This document shows positions 44,297 through 53,633 of a stretch of DNA of 64,000 bases, one piece after another. Position 1 is the first letter of the stretch. Each line of letters opens with the position of its first letter. A model generated the notes under the pieces. It did no database searches. It saw only the letters and a list, made by a program, of their open reading frames with translations, and was not told the origin of the DNA. The position numbers and the translations under genes were made by a program. Where the stretch lies: positions 744,001 through 808,000 of the forward strand of contig JBNKUI010000087.1 in the NCBI GenBank assembly GCA_050298535.1. Direction: 5' to 3'. The DNA comes from JABDMH01 sp050298535. Lineage in GTDB: Bacteria; Bacteroidota; Bacteroidia; Chitinophagales; Saprospiraceae.

Positions 44297-45354
44297 TTGG
44301 TTTGAACTGGATCGAATGCGGGATCATTTTCAGGGACCTCATAGGGTTTTTCCTTTTTTCCAAATACTGAGAAATTTATGTAGCGCTTCGGGTGTATTCG
44401 GAAATCCTGAAGTAATAGATCAAGATTTTTCGAGGTTCGCGTCAGATTGTCATAGAGTTCTTTATCCTGGGCAAGCTGACCTAGTGTTCCATTTCCTTCT
44501 TTTACGTCTTTCAATATGCTTTGCAATCCAGTAAAAGTCTCCTGGGCTTCGGCAAGGGTTGCCTCAAGACTTTTAATGGCTTCACCGCTATTTCCTAGTG
44601 CTTGATTAGCTTTTGCAATGGTGCTATCAAGTCTGGCGGCTGAAAGCTGGCGAGTGATCTCATTGGCATTCTTGAGAAGACCTGTGATTTGGTCATTGTT
44701 TTCTTTGAGTGTCCCGGTGACTGATTCCAGATTATTAAAAACTGCGCTGAGTTTAGAAGACGACTGCGAGAATAAATGATTCATCGCAATGGTTGTCTGC
44801 TTGAGGTTGGCAATCGTAATGCGAAGATCAGAGACTGTTTGATTGACCCCACTATCGGGATCTCCCATGGTAATACTATCTACCACACCTCCCAGACCTT
44901 CCTTTAGTGCGGTCATATACTGATCAATCTCCGCGGGATCCACCATAGATCCCAAGAGACCTACCTCCTCACCCTGAAGCCTGGCACCACTCTCTAGACA
45001 ATCACTACCACAGGTGCCGTCGTATTTTAGCATAATAAGCTTTCCACCCATCATTCCTTCACTCTGCAAAGAAGCCACGGTATTAGGCGGAAGCTTTATT
45101 TCTTTTCCTATACTTAATTTCACCACCAGTGTCTTGAGATCTTCAGGCTTAAGGAAGATGTCCTGCACAATACCTACTTGAAACCCGTTTATGATGACGG
45201 GATCCGAGGCTTGTAGTCCATCGATATTACTATACTCAACTATATATGAGTTTGATCTGTTTAACAGGTTGGTCCCCATCAAATACTTATAGCCCCAAAT
45301 TAAAAGAGCAATTGCAATGATTGCAAACAGACCGATTCTGATTTCTTTCTTCAT
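44293..45354 (-). CDS. MCE/MlaD-family lipid transport protein
   Basis: 353 residues. One N-terminal membrane anchor (about 7-22) then a single MCE domain (about 35-120; VEYSNIDGLQASDPVIINGF, VGIVQDIFL), followed by a long helical region rich in Gln/Asn/Leu (about 150-320) as in MlaD/PqiB-type proteins, which form hexameric rings shuttling phospholipids between membranes. It follows the amidase gene on the same strand, 116 bases apart, an arrangement common in Bacteroidota. Confidence 0.92.
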   Translation of the reverse strand: MKKEIRIGLFAIIAIALLIWGYKYLMGTNLLNRSNSYIVEYSNIDGLQASDPVIINGFQVGIVQDIFLKPEDLKTLVVKLSIGKEIKLPPNTVASLQSEGMMGGKLIMLKYDGTCGSDCLESGARLQGEEVGLLGSMVDPAEIDQYMTALKEGLGGVVDSITMGDPDSGVNQTVSDLRITIANLKQTTIAMNHLFSQSSSKLSAVFNNLESVTGTLKENNDQITGLLKNANEITRQLSAARLDSTIAKANQALGNSGEAIKSLEATLAEAQETFTGLQSILKDVKEGNGTLGQLAQDKELYDNLTRTSKNLDLLLQDFRIHPKRYINFSVFGKKEKPYEVPENDPAFDPVQTN

Positions 45355-45470
45355 ATAAAAAGGGGCTTTACAAACTGTCCAAACAAAAGTGGTACCGATT
45401 AGTTTATAAAGCCCGCAAAGTTATAAAATATTGATACCTGTCCTTGATGGGGGGACCGGTTGTCTTCTAT

Positions 45471-46952
45471 TTATCGACCCATAGCAATTGCATCTTTGAC
45501 CGAGATAGGTTTATCATCGAAGTATGCAACGATAAAGCAATCTGTGAAACCCAGATTTTGCAACTTAGATTTTTCGCGTGCGGCATCTTCATAAGATGCT
45601 AACTCTCCTATCTGATATTTGTACATATCTTTTTCATATCGAATCAATACATTCTCCACTCGATCCCACTTACCTCCACCAGTACGTAATTTTCGAGATG
45701 AGGCGGAGAGCTGTACGACATACTCCAATTTGGGATCTCGGGGTTTAATTAGTACATCTTCATCAGCCTTCGTATCATCCATTTTCTTATTTACTTCACG
45801 CTGCTTTGGAGTCTGTGAAGGGGTTGATTGCTGCGCCACTGGGGTAGTTACTTCTTCCTTTTTTGTAGCTATCGGTGTGGATGGTTTCTGTTCGTTTTGT
45901 CGTTGCGCCTTCATTCTGGCAATCTCAGCCTTGGCACGTTCTACATAGTTGATGGGTTCTTCCTGGCTGGTTTTCACAATCTCCTCTTCTCTTGATGCGG
46001 TTTCATTTACCGCTATGGCTTCTATCATAGGATCTTCTGCAATAACTAATGCGGCTTTGTCTGCCTCAGACTTGTAGCGGCTGAAAGCGGTATACATTGC
46101 ATGCGCCATACGACCTTTGCCTTCTTCAGACAGAAGGAAAGCTTCTTCTTTGTTGTGGCTCAAGAAGCCAGCCTCAATCAATACACTGGGCATCACTGTA
46201 TTTCTCAATACCAGAAATCCTGCCTGCTTCACACCTCTGCTCACTCGTTCTCCCTGATTCTGAAACGCATCCTCTATATAATTGGCAAGGGCTATACTTT
46301 GATCCAGAAAGGCATTTTGAAACATACTTAGCGTGATGTGTGCCTCATCCGAATCAGGATCATATCCGTCATAGTTCTGTGTATAGTTGGCCTCTTTAGT
46401 GATTACCGAGTTTTCACGCTTTGCTACCATAAGGTTATCTTCTGAGCGGTGCAACCCCATCACATAAGTCTCTGTTCCTACTGCTGAGTTTCTCTTTGCA
46501 GTTGCATTGCAGTGAATAGAGATAAACAGATCAGCCTGACTTTTATTAGCGATATCAGCACGCTCATGGAGGGGTACAAATTCGTCTTTGTCCCGGGTAT
46601 AGATAACTTCTACATCGGGGTGATACTTCTTAATCATCTGACCCAGACGCAAGGTGATATCCAGAGCAATATGTTTCTCCTGAGAGTTTCGACCCGTGCA
46701 TCCGCCGTCATGTCCACCATGACCGGCATCCAATACGACCTTCCTGACTCCATTGGACCCGGGCGCATTAGGTACATCCAATAAATCGTTGATTAATGAA
46801 ATATTAAAGTTGGACGTTTCAGACAACGAATAGCATACCTTTGTGCTTTTACATAAAACCTCGGATGGACTTGCAAGCAGGAAAATCAGCACAAACATTC
46901 CGCTTAGCCATGCCATTGATAAATAGCGTTTCATAACTTTGAATTTATACAT
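45471..46952 (-). CDS. N-acetylmuramoyl-L-alanine amidase with SPOR domain
   Basis: 493 residues; the signal peptide probably begins at the ATG at 46934 (MKRYLSMAWLSGMFVLIFLL). The Amidase_3 domain (about 65-290) has VVLDAGHGGHDGG with the first zinc ligand, a Glu in SQEKHIALDITLRL, RADIANKSQADLFISIHCNA with the second histidine and VLIEAGFLSHNKEE with the catalytic Glu. A low-complexity linker of Lys/Gln/Thr (about 330-405) leads to a C-terminal SPOR-like domain (YVVQLSASSRKL, YKYQIGELASYEDA), which binds septal peptidoglycan. It cleaves peptide stems from glycan strands during division. Divergent from lptD. Confidence 0.94.
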   Translation of the reverse strand: MYKFKVMKRYLSMAWLSGMFVLIFLLASPSEVLCKSTKVCYSLSETSNFNISLINDLLDVPNAPGSNGVRKVVLDAGHGGHDGGCTGRNSQEKHIALDITLRLGQMIKKYHPDVEVIYTRDKDEFVPLHERADIANKSQADLFISIHCNATAKRNSAVGTETYVMGLHRSEDNLMVAKRENSVITKEANYTQNYDGYDPDSDEAHITLSMFQNAFLDQSIALANYIEDAFQNQGERVSRGVKQAGFLVLRNTVMPSVLIEAGFLSHNKEEAFLLSEEGKGRMAHAMYTAFSRYKSEADKAALVIAEDPMIEAIAVNETASREEEIVKTSQEEPINYVERAKAEIARMKAQRQNEQKPSTPIATKKEEVTTPVAQQSTPSQTPKQREVNKKMDDTKADEDVLIKPRDPKLEYVVQLSASSRKLRTGGGKWDRVENVLIRYEKDMYKYQIGELASYEDAAREKSKLQNLGFTDCFIVAYFDDKPISVKDAIAMGR

Positions 46953-47000
46953 TATAATTACTCATCATACTTTCCACAGCAAAAACAACGCCAAAAACAC

Positions 47001-49889
47001 TTGAAATCAGCGTTTTACATACAATTTTTAGTTTTAATATGTTTTTCATCTGTTGTCTACGGTCAAATTGAAGAAGACACACTCGTGATTCCATCAGAAC
47101 TCACCGATACTGCCGTGACCACTGCTGCAGAAAACACGCTGCGTGGTGTGGTAAAGTTTTCAGCTGATACGCTTGATGATTTAGTAGATTATAGTGCCAG
47201 AGACTCAATCCGTTTGGATAATGTAAACCGGTTGATTTTTCTTTATGGTAATGCTTCCATTAAGTATCAAACGTATTCTATCACCGCAGATTATATACGG
47301 GTCAATTTGGATAGCAGTACGGCACTGGCTGAGCAGCTCCCGGATAGCCTGAAGAAAGTGGATGCTTTTGATCAGCTCAATGCACCGGAGCCCGAGCCGG
47401 AACCTGAACCAGAGCTACCTTTATTGTACGAAGACACAATCGGTCTGGATACTCTCAATGATCCCTTTGCGCTGGAGGACCGGAGACGTCAGCGAATGCC
47501 TGTAGAAAAGAAAGAACGCAATGAGGATGGACGACCATTTTTCGATGATGGTACTTCACAGTTTACAGCGCAACGTCTTCGATACAACTTCAAGACGCGG
47601 AAAGGGAAGATCTATGATGTAGTGACCGAGGAGAGTAATATGTTTATCCACGGTAGTGAAACTAAATTTGTCAGTGGAGGACAGGATACCAACTCAGTAG
47701 ATTACGTATACAGCCAGGACGTACTTTTAACTACTTGTAATGCTGACCATCCTCACTATGGGATTCGTAGCCGCAAGCAGAAAATCGTTCCCAATCGTCA
47801 GGTCATTGTCGGTCCCAGTAACCTGGAGATCGCCGGAGTATCTACTCCATTGATATTGCCCTTTGGATTTTTTCCTATATCCAGGGGTGCTAAGAATGGC
47901 TTGATTTTCCCCAGCAACTATGAATATTCGGAAGAGTGGGGTTTTGGTCTGAGAGATATAGGATATTACTTTCCACTAGGAGAATACATCGATCTGGAAC
48001 TTACCGGGGATATTTATTTCAATGGAAGCTGGGGTATCAGAGGTAAATCTCAATACCGGAAGCGCTATAGTTATAGTGGCTCATTTGACATTGGATTTTC
48101 TAATCGCATAGGTGAAACTATTGATGCAGAGTTAGGACCGATAAGAGATCCGGTGAAGTCCTTTAAAGTCAACTGGTCTCACCGGCAAGATCCAAGATCC
48201 CGGCCTAACCAGACTTTTTCGGCCAGTGTACAGATGCAGACCAGCGGATATGATCAGCTGAATTACAACGATGCAGCAAGGGTCCTTAATAGTCAGTATA
48301 GTAGTAACGTATCCTTTAGAAAGGTCTTTCAGGGTACCCCTTTCACCCTATCGACTAATGCTCGTGCATCACAAAATACCAGGACGGGTACCATGCAATT
48401 TACCCTGCCCGATGTGAATGTCAGTATGCGTCGGATTTTCCCATTTCAGAGAAAGAAAACGCGGTCTCCGGAGCAAAAGTGGTACGAGAAGATCTCCCTG
48501 CAATACACCGGTAAATTCCTGAATCGCATCAAAACACAAGACAGTCTGTTATTTCAGCAGTCTCTGTTTAAGGATGCTGAGTACGGTGCTAATCACAGTC
48601 TGAATAGTAGCGCCTCTTTCCAGGTCCTGCGTTACTTTACCGTTTCTCCGGCAGTGAATTATGATGAGAGTTGGTATTTCAAAACCATTCAGAAGCAGTT
48701 TGATCCCACCCTGGATCTACGGATAGTAGATTCAATTGTGAATCCTCTAGACAGTAATGATGTCACTCCCGTATATGATACACTCTCCTTTGGTGAAGTA
48801 CTCAAGGATACCATCAATGGATTCAAGCCTCTAAGAGAGTTTAGTACCAGTATATCCCTCACAACTACCATTTTTGGTTCACTGGGAGTGGGGCGTACCA
48901 AGGGATGGTTTCGCGGTCTTCGGCATGTGATCAAGCCCAATATATCTTTTAGCTACTCGCCTGACTACACGGATCCTGCCCTGGGTTATGTGGGTTATGT
49001 ACAGACAGATGTGAGAAGGGAGGAGGAAACCCCGTATTCCATTTTTGAAGGGGCCTTGTTTGGATCTCCACCCTTGACGGGTCAGCGGATGGCGTTGGGC
49101 TACTCGTTCACGAATATCCTGGAAGCTAAAGTTTTTTCGAAGAGAGATTCTACCGAAAAGAAGATCAAATTGTTTAACACACTCTCAGTCAATGGATCAC
49201 ACAACTTTGTCTTAGACAGTCTGAAGTGGAGTACCGTCAATATTAGTGGGACGACCACTTTTTTCAAGGGGCTTTCCCGCATGAATTTTAGTGCGGTGTA
49301 TGATCCCTATGATCAGGATAAAAATGGCAGACGGATCAATCAGTTTTACTGGAAAACGAAGGGGAAACCTTTACGTTTTGCCAGAGCCGCTGTGCGTCTA
49401 AGTACGGGTCTTACAGTAGCTCAGCTCAAATCACTTTTCAAAGGAGATTTTGAAGGGGTGACAAATCGAAGTAGCGGTAGTCGTGGAGTAGGTGGGCAGT
49501 CGCAAGATAAAGGTGACGAAGAAAAGGAGGAATCATTGACGGATTTATTCAGCAGTTTCAGACTCAATCATGATTTGGTAATGATGTGGGTGATGAATAA
49601 TGAGGGTAATACTGAAATGACGGTGACCACTAACTCGATAAATACTCGGGGGAGTTTTCGACTTTCGCCCAACTGGGATATCAATGTAGGGAACATTGGG
49701 TATGATTTTCGATCGAAGCGTCTTACGTACCCACACTTCGGATTCACCCGTAACTTGCATTGTTGGGAGATGGGATTCAACTGGGCTCCACAGAGGGGTA
49801 CTTATAGTTTCCATATAAGGGTTCGTCAGGCACCCCTAAACTTTATCAAGATTCCGTATCAGAAAAACAGGCAGGACGTTCGCTTTTAA
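47001..49889 (+). CDS. lptD: LPS-assembly outer membrane protein LptD-like
   Basis: 962 residues from TTG 47001, which gives a signal peptide ending VVYGQ. A beta-jellyroll N-domain (about 45-250) has OstA-type repeats (RLIFLYGNASIKYQTYSITA, RYNFKTRKGKIYDVVTEES) with a proline/glutamate linker (about 130-140). Then YGIRSRKQKIVPNRQVIVG, a segment typical of Bacteroidota LptD, and a long beta-barrel rich in aromatic strands to the C-terminus. LptD inserts LPS into the outer leaflet. Only one of the disulphide cysteines of the E. coli protein has an obvious counterpart, as usual in this phylum. Ends sharing TTAA at 49886-49889 with the next gene. Confidence 0.9.
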   Translation: MKSAFYIQFLVLICFSSVVYGQIEEDTLVIPSELTDTAVTTAAENTLRGVVKFSADTLDDLVDYSARDSIRLDNVNRLIFLYGNASIKYQTYSITADYIRVNLDSSTALAEQLPDSLKKVDAFDQLNAPEPEPEPEPELPLLYEDTIGLDTLNDPFALEDRRRQRMPVEKKERNEDGRPFFDDGTSQFTAQRLRYNFKTRKGKIYDVVTEESNMFIHGSETKFVSGGQDTNSVDYVYSQDVLLTTCNADHPHYGIRSRKQKIVPNRQVIVGPSNLEIAGVSTPLILPFGFFPISRGAKNGLIFPSNYEYSEEWGFGLRDIGYYFPLGEYIDLELTGDIYFNGSWGIRGKSQYRKRYSYSGSFDIGFSNRIGETIDAELGPIRDPVKSFKVNWSHRQDPRSRPNQTFSASVQMQTSGYDQLNYNDAARVLNSQYSSNVSFRKVFQGTPFTLSTNARASQNTRTGTMQFTLPDVNVSMRRIFPFQRKKTRSPEQKWYEKISLQYTGKFLNRIKTQDSLLFQQSLFKDAEYGANHSLNSSASFQVLRYFTVSPAVNYDESWYFKTIQKQFDPTLDLRIVDSIVNPLDSNDVTPVYDTLSFGEVLKDTINGFKPLREFSTSISLTTTIFGSLGVGRTKGWFRGLRHVIKPNISFSYSPDYTDPALGYVGYVQTDVRREEETPYSIFEGALFGSPPLTGQRMALGYSFTNILEAKVFSKRDSTEKKIKLFNTLSVNGSHNFVLDSLKWSTVNISGTTTFFKGLSRMNFSAVYDPYDQDKNGRRINQFYWKTKGKPLRFARAAVRLSTGLTVAQLKSLFKGDFEGVTNRSSGSRGVGGQSQDKGDEEKEESLTDLFSSFRLNHDLVMMWVMNNEGNTEMTVTTNSINTRGSFRLSPNWDINVGNIGYDFRSKRLTYPHFGFTRNLHCWEMGFNWAPQRGTYSFHIRVRQAPLNFIKIPYQKNRQDVRF

Positions 49890-50314
49890 CGAACTCCTGT
49901 ATCCCGCGCCAGCCACCAGGGATGCACTTCCACCTTGAGACGACCAGCCTTGACCGCGGGGTCATTACTGGCCAGGTTGAGTGCTTCGTCCGCAGAGGAT
50001 ACGCGATATACGGTGGCACCTCTAATCTCTCCGTCATCTCCGAAAGGTCCATTCATGCATATATATCCCTTTTCAAATAATCCTCCGAGGTACTCCAGAT
50101 GTGCGGCCTGGATCTTTTGTCGCTCCTCTTCACTTCCGCCCGTGCTATCTCCACGTTTGAGAAAAACCAGGAAGTATTGCTGCATTACAAACGTTTGACC
50201 TTCATGTTCGTAGTCGAATGTCTGAAAATTGGTGGTGTCGACTTCATTCTGAGCGGACAGTACCACCAAGCACATGAAAAAAATAGATATAGTAAGTAGA
50301 ATGCGGTGTATCAT
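49886..50314 (-). CDS. exported YCII-related protein
   Basis: 142 residues with a signal peptide (about 1-20, ending VLSAQ) and a YCII-like ferredoxin fold: QQYFLVFLKRGD, IQAAHLEYLGGLFEKGYICM (with the conserved His) and VYRVSSADEALNLASNDPAVKAGRL cores. YCII proteins are small putative dehydratase/chlorinase-like enzymes; an exported one is of unknown role. Its ATG overlaps the stop of the DUF6438 gene as ATGA (50311-50314), so the two are coupled. Confidence 0.85.
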   Translation of the reverse strand: MIHRILLTISIFFMCLVVLSAQNEVDTTNFQTFDYEHEGQTFVMQQYFLVFLKRGDSTGGSEEERQKIQAAHLEYLGGLFEKGYICMNGPFGDDGEIRGATVYRVSSADEALNLASNDPAVKAGRLKVEVHPWWLARDTGVR

Positions 50315-51024
50315 TGATCACGTTTTTTCAAAGTATGGTTCCATTGCGCGGCTTTCACTCCTTCCGTGTTTTTGAGTACTTGAAGCATCTCCTCAGCTTC
50401 TTCATCAGATACCTGACAACTCAGTAGATATACATTTTCACCTGGACTGAGCTTCTTCTCCATTTGCATTTCAAAGGTATCAAACTGCATCACGATTTCT
50501 TCCACAGAAACGGATGGATTCACATCAATGATGACTTCACGTATTGCTTTTGGTGGATGGTTTGTTCCATTTGCCCAACCTTTACTTTCTACCATATCAC
50601 TGAGGAAAGATGAAACAGTCGAAAAAGCATCGGGCATTCTACCACGACAGCTGATTCTTCTCTCCCCTTTTTCAGTAGGAATCGTAAGATGTGTGAAAGG
50701 TAAATCAGACACGTTTGCAATATATTCTTTCTCCAGCGCCTGGAACTCCTTGTCCGATACCAAGGTACGCAGATCCCTGATTTCTTCGGAAGTCAGTTGC
50801 GATGATGCTGAATCAACTCTGGTATGACCATATCCTTTGAATTGGATTTTCCCCACGTCAGAAATCTCCAGAAGATAGGCTGGGCACGTGCCGTAGCAGC
50901 CCGTTTTCTCCATTCTTATAAGAAGTGAGGAATCTGTTGCGAGGGGTGTTTTAGGTACATCAGTACGTTTGCAACTCATGGTGATGAGGGTCAGGATACA
51001 TACAGCAGAAAGAATTCTCAGCAT
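50311..51024 (-). CDS. DUF6438-domain lipoprotein
   Basis: 237 residues. Lipobox LITMSC at about residue 18. Residues about 30-150 match DUF6438: SLLIRMEKTGCYGTCPAYLL with the conserved CYGTCP, and FKGYGHTRVDS. The remaining 80 residues form a second alpha/beta segment (VNPSVSVEEIVMQFDTFEMQ), a pattern resembling a permuted protease-inhibitor or SPOR-like fold that I cannot identify. The function of DUF6438 is unknown. First gene of the pair with the YCII-related protein. Confidence 0.8.
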   Translation of the reverse strand: MLRILSAVCILTLITMSCKRTDVPKTPLATDSSLLIRMEKTGCYGTCPAYLLEISDVGKIQFKGYGHTRVDSASSQLTSEEIRDLRTLVSDKEFQALEKEYIANVSDLPFTHLTIPTEKGERRISCRGRMPDAFSTVSSFLSDMVESKGWANGTNHPPKAIREVIIDVNPSVSVEEIVMQFDTFEMQMEKKLSPGENVYLLSCQVSDEEAEEMLQVLKNTEGVKAAQWNHTLKKRDQ

Positions 51025-51066
51025 ACGGTGCTTTTGATAGCAAACGCCAACGGTCTTCGATAAGTT

Positions 51067-52044
51067 TTATTCCAGCAAAGAATAGAGTGCATCTAGATTT
51101 GGTGACAGGATGATTTCTGTTCTTCGGTTGATAGCCTTATTCTCTTCGGTATCGTTGGGCACTTTAGGATAGTATAGTCCCCTGCCTGAAGCCGTAACCT
51201 GCCCGGGATCAAGTCCTGCACCGGTCAGGGCCTTCACCACCGAAGTGGCTCTTGTCACACTGAGGTCCCAATTCTTGGCGGGTGAACCATCGGAGTCCGT
51301 ATGTCCCTCGACATTTATCTGTATTTCAGGATTATCCTTTATTACATTGGCCAGCTTGCGGATAGCATTTAGCCCCTGCTGATCGATAACATTACTGCCC
51401 TTTGCAAAAAGTAGATTTTGCGAAAGGGAAACATAGACTTTTCCATTAAACTCCGAAACAGTTAGGTCAGCATCAGAAAACCCTCTCAAGGCATCATCAA
51501 TGGAGGCGCGAAGCATTTGCATCATGCTGTCTCTGGCATTGAGCTCTTCTGTAAGCTCCATTAGTTTACGCTCCCGAATTCTTACATCTTCCTGCAGTGT
51601 CACCAGATTTTCTTCCTGGGATTGTAGCTTCATTTCCAGAAACCGGAGCTCCCTTTCCTTTTGATCCAGCTCTTGCTGCTTGGCTGATAGTTCTTCAGCC
51701 AGTGCTACCTTTTCCTGCGAAGCATTATCAAGTACTTCATTTCTTTGACTGAGCAACTCATCATACTTTCGCATCAGGTCTTTTTGTGACTCCTGCAGTG
51801 CTGCAAGTTGTGACTTTGCGTTGGCTAGTTCACCCTCGCGCTGCGTCAGCATGGTCTCTTTTTCTCTCAATGCAGTGATCATGGTATTCTTGGAGGTTAC
51901 TTCCTCCGTGAGCTTGGATTTTTCAGCTTCCAGTTGTCTTTTTTGGAAAGCCAGTTCATCGTATTTCTTGGTTGAAACACAGCTCATTATTAGGCTGGTC
52001 AGGAGCATTAGTAGTAACGGAGAAAAAACAGGTACACGCCTCAT
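51067..52044 (-). CDS. OmpA-family lipoprotein with coiled-coil stalk
   Basis: 325 residues. Lipobox LIMSC at about residue 22, then a continuous coiled coil (about 30-180; rich in Glu/Leu/Lys heptads) and a C-terminal OmpA peptidoglycan-binding domain (about 200-315; INVEGHTDSDGSPAKNWDLS and NRRTEIILSP with the Asp and Arg that hold diaminopimelate). It probably tethers the outer membrane to peptidoglycan over a long distance. Single gene. Confidence 0.93.
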   Translation of the reverse strand: MRRVPVFSPLLLMLLTSLIMSCVSTKKYDELAFQKRQLEAEKSKLTEEVTSKNTMITALREKETMLTQREGELANAKSQLAALQESQKDLMRKYDELLSQRNEVLDNASQEKVALAEELSAKQQELDQKERELRFLEMKLQSQEENLVTLQEDVRIRERKLMELTEELNARDSMMQMLRASIDDALRGFSDADLTVSEFNGKVYVSLSQNLLFAKGSNVIDQQGLNAIRKLANVIKDNPEIQINVEGHTDSDGSPAKNWDLSVTRATSVVKALTGAGLDPGQVTASGRGLYYPKVPNDTEENKAINRRTEIILSPNLDALYSLLE

Positions 52045-52118
52045 ATATCTTCACTTATTAATACATAAAAGTATTAAAAGTAAGTCATTGACGCTAATTC
52101 ATTCTTGACCTCAAGGCT

Positions 52119-53186
52119 TTACGTTATTTCACCTCCACAACTGGACCCTGCGCCTGCCGTGCATCCATAGCAATGCTGGTTTAATACAATCTGCCGCTTG
52201 TTTAGTGCTTCTAAATCGAAGTCCCGAATATGTTTTCCAGATACATTCACTTTCAAATCAAGCATTTGATTGAAATCACAGTCATACAGAAAACCATCCC
52301 AACTCACCGAAATAGTGTTTCGACACATAAGACCGTCGACTGTGTTTGGATTAAAGGCTTCGATCAGCGTCTGCATGTATTCCTCATAATTCTCTGTTGT
52401 AATCAGATAGTCGAGAAATCTGCTAATGGGCAGATTCGTCATGGCATATAACTGATTGAATTCAACATCAAACTTTCGTTTCAGTTGTCGTTTGAATTCA
52501 TCCTCAAGGCTCTCCTGATTTCCAGGCAGAAATGCACCGGATGGATTGTATACAAGATCCAGTTTCAATCCTCTGCTTGCTTTTCCATACCCTACTGCAT
52601 TCAGCATTTTAAGTGCAGCAATTGAATCCTCAAAGACACCATCACCCCGCTGACTATCTGTCCGGGACTTGCTAAAGTATGGCAGCGAACTGACCACATG
52701 AACCTGATTGTTTGCAAAGAACTTGGGTAAGTCAGCATATTTTGGATTGGCTCGAAGGATCGTGAGGTTACATCGGTCCATGACAGTGGCACCTGCTGCT
52801 ACACAAGACTCTACAAACCACCGAAAATTTGGATTCATTTCGGGAGCTCCACCGGTGATATCGACGGTTGGGATATTATATTTCGTGATGATATCAAGAC
52901 AAATCTCCAAATCCTCCCGGCTCATGTTTTCCTGTTTGCGGTCAGGACCGGCATCTACATGACAATGTGCACACGATTGATTGCAGAGTTTGCCGATGTT
53001 TAATTGGAAAATTTGAATGCTGGAAGGATGCAATGTAGCATGACCATGTTCTCTTATGGTATCCTCAAAAGGTGTGAAGTGAGCTCTCGTGCCCCTTCGT
53101 CCATTGAGAACATCCAACTGAATCATAGTGTCTGCCAGACTACTAGTTCTAGATTTTAGTGACTTTACACGTTGTTTGATTGCCAT
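52119..53186 (-). CDS. arsS: ArsS-type radical SAM enzyme (arsenosugar biosynthesis)
   Basis: 355 residues. A radical SAM core carries the cluster motif CNQSCAHCHVDAGP (about 68-81) and GGAPEMNPNFRWFV. The C-terminal region is the DUF3641 domain (FLYDCDFNQML, then HCYGCTAGAGSSCGGEIT at the end with its extra cysteines). ArsS joins arsenic methylation products to a SAM-derived ribose in arsenosugar synthesis. It is coupled, two bases apart, to the CMD-family gene upstream, as in known ars clusters. The usual ArsM methyltransferase is not in the window. Confidence 0.9.
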   Translation of the reverse strand: MAIKQRVKSLKSRTSSLADTMIQLDVLNGRRGTRAHFTPFEDTIREHGHATLHPSSIQIFQLNIGKLCNQSCAHCHVDAGPDRKQENMSREDLEICLDIITKYNIPTVDITGGAPEMNPNFRWFVESCVAAGATVMDRCNLTILRANPKYADLPKFFANNQVHVVSSLPYFSKSRTDSQRGDGVFEDSIAALKMLNAVGYGKASRGLKLDLVYNPSGAFLPGNQESLEDEFKRQLKRKFDVEFNQLYAMTNLPISRFLDYLITTENYEEYMQTLIEAFNPNTVDGLMCRNTISVSWDGFLYDCDFNQMLDLKVNVSGKHIRDFDLEALNKRQIVLNQHCYGCTAGAGSSCGGEIT

Positions 53187-53188
53187 AC

Positions 53189-53527
53189 TTACATTGTTAA
53201 CCGCTTCACGTGATTCATCATTTGTGTGCTATTTACGAGTGTGATGCCAGCTTTCATAGCAGCAGCCACATGTACGGCCTCCATCATCTGCTCTTCGTCC
53301 GCTCCTTTTTCCAGACATCCCTTAGAGTACGCTTCAATGCAATAAGGACAGGAAAAGGCATGTGCTATGGCAAGTGCAATCAACGACTTTTCACGTTCAG
53401 TGAGAGCTCCTTCTTTCATTACTTCACCATAATAGCTGAAAAATTTATCGCCATACTCCTGTTGAAACTCGGTGATGTTTCCAAATTTCTTTAGGTCTTC
53501 CGGGTCAAAATAGCTTCTGTTATTCAT
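53189..53527 (-). CDS. arsenosugar-associated CMD/AhpD-like protein
   Basis: 112 residues of the carboxymuconolactone decarboxylase superfamily. LIALAIAHAFSCPYCIEAYS holds the redox CPYC pair and upstream the TEREKSLIAL motif. This exact form, beginning YFDPEDLKKFG, accompanies arsS in many bacteria, where it is called peroxidase-like. It may reduce a thiol or peroxide intermediate. First gene of the two-gene operon with arsS. Confidence 0.9.
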   Translation of the reverse strand: MNNRSYFDPEDLKKFGNITEFQQEYGDKFFSYYGEVMKEGALTEREKSLIALAIAHAFSCPYCIEAYSKGCLEKGADEEQMMEAVHVAAAMKAGITLVNSTQMMNHVKRLTM

Positions 53528-53633
53528 AGATTACTTATTAAAAATAATTTTAAATTATACTGTAACTTTATTAAATGCCGTCGGAAGATAAATGCTCAAA
53601 TTATGGTTTTTGTGCCTTTGATGATAGGTTTGG

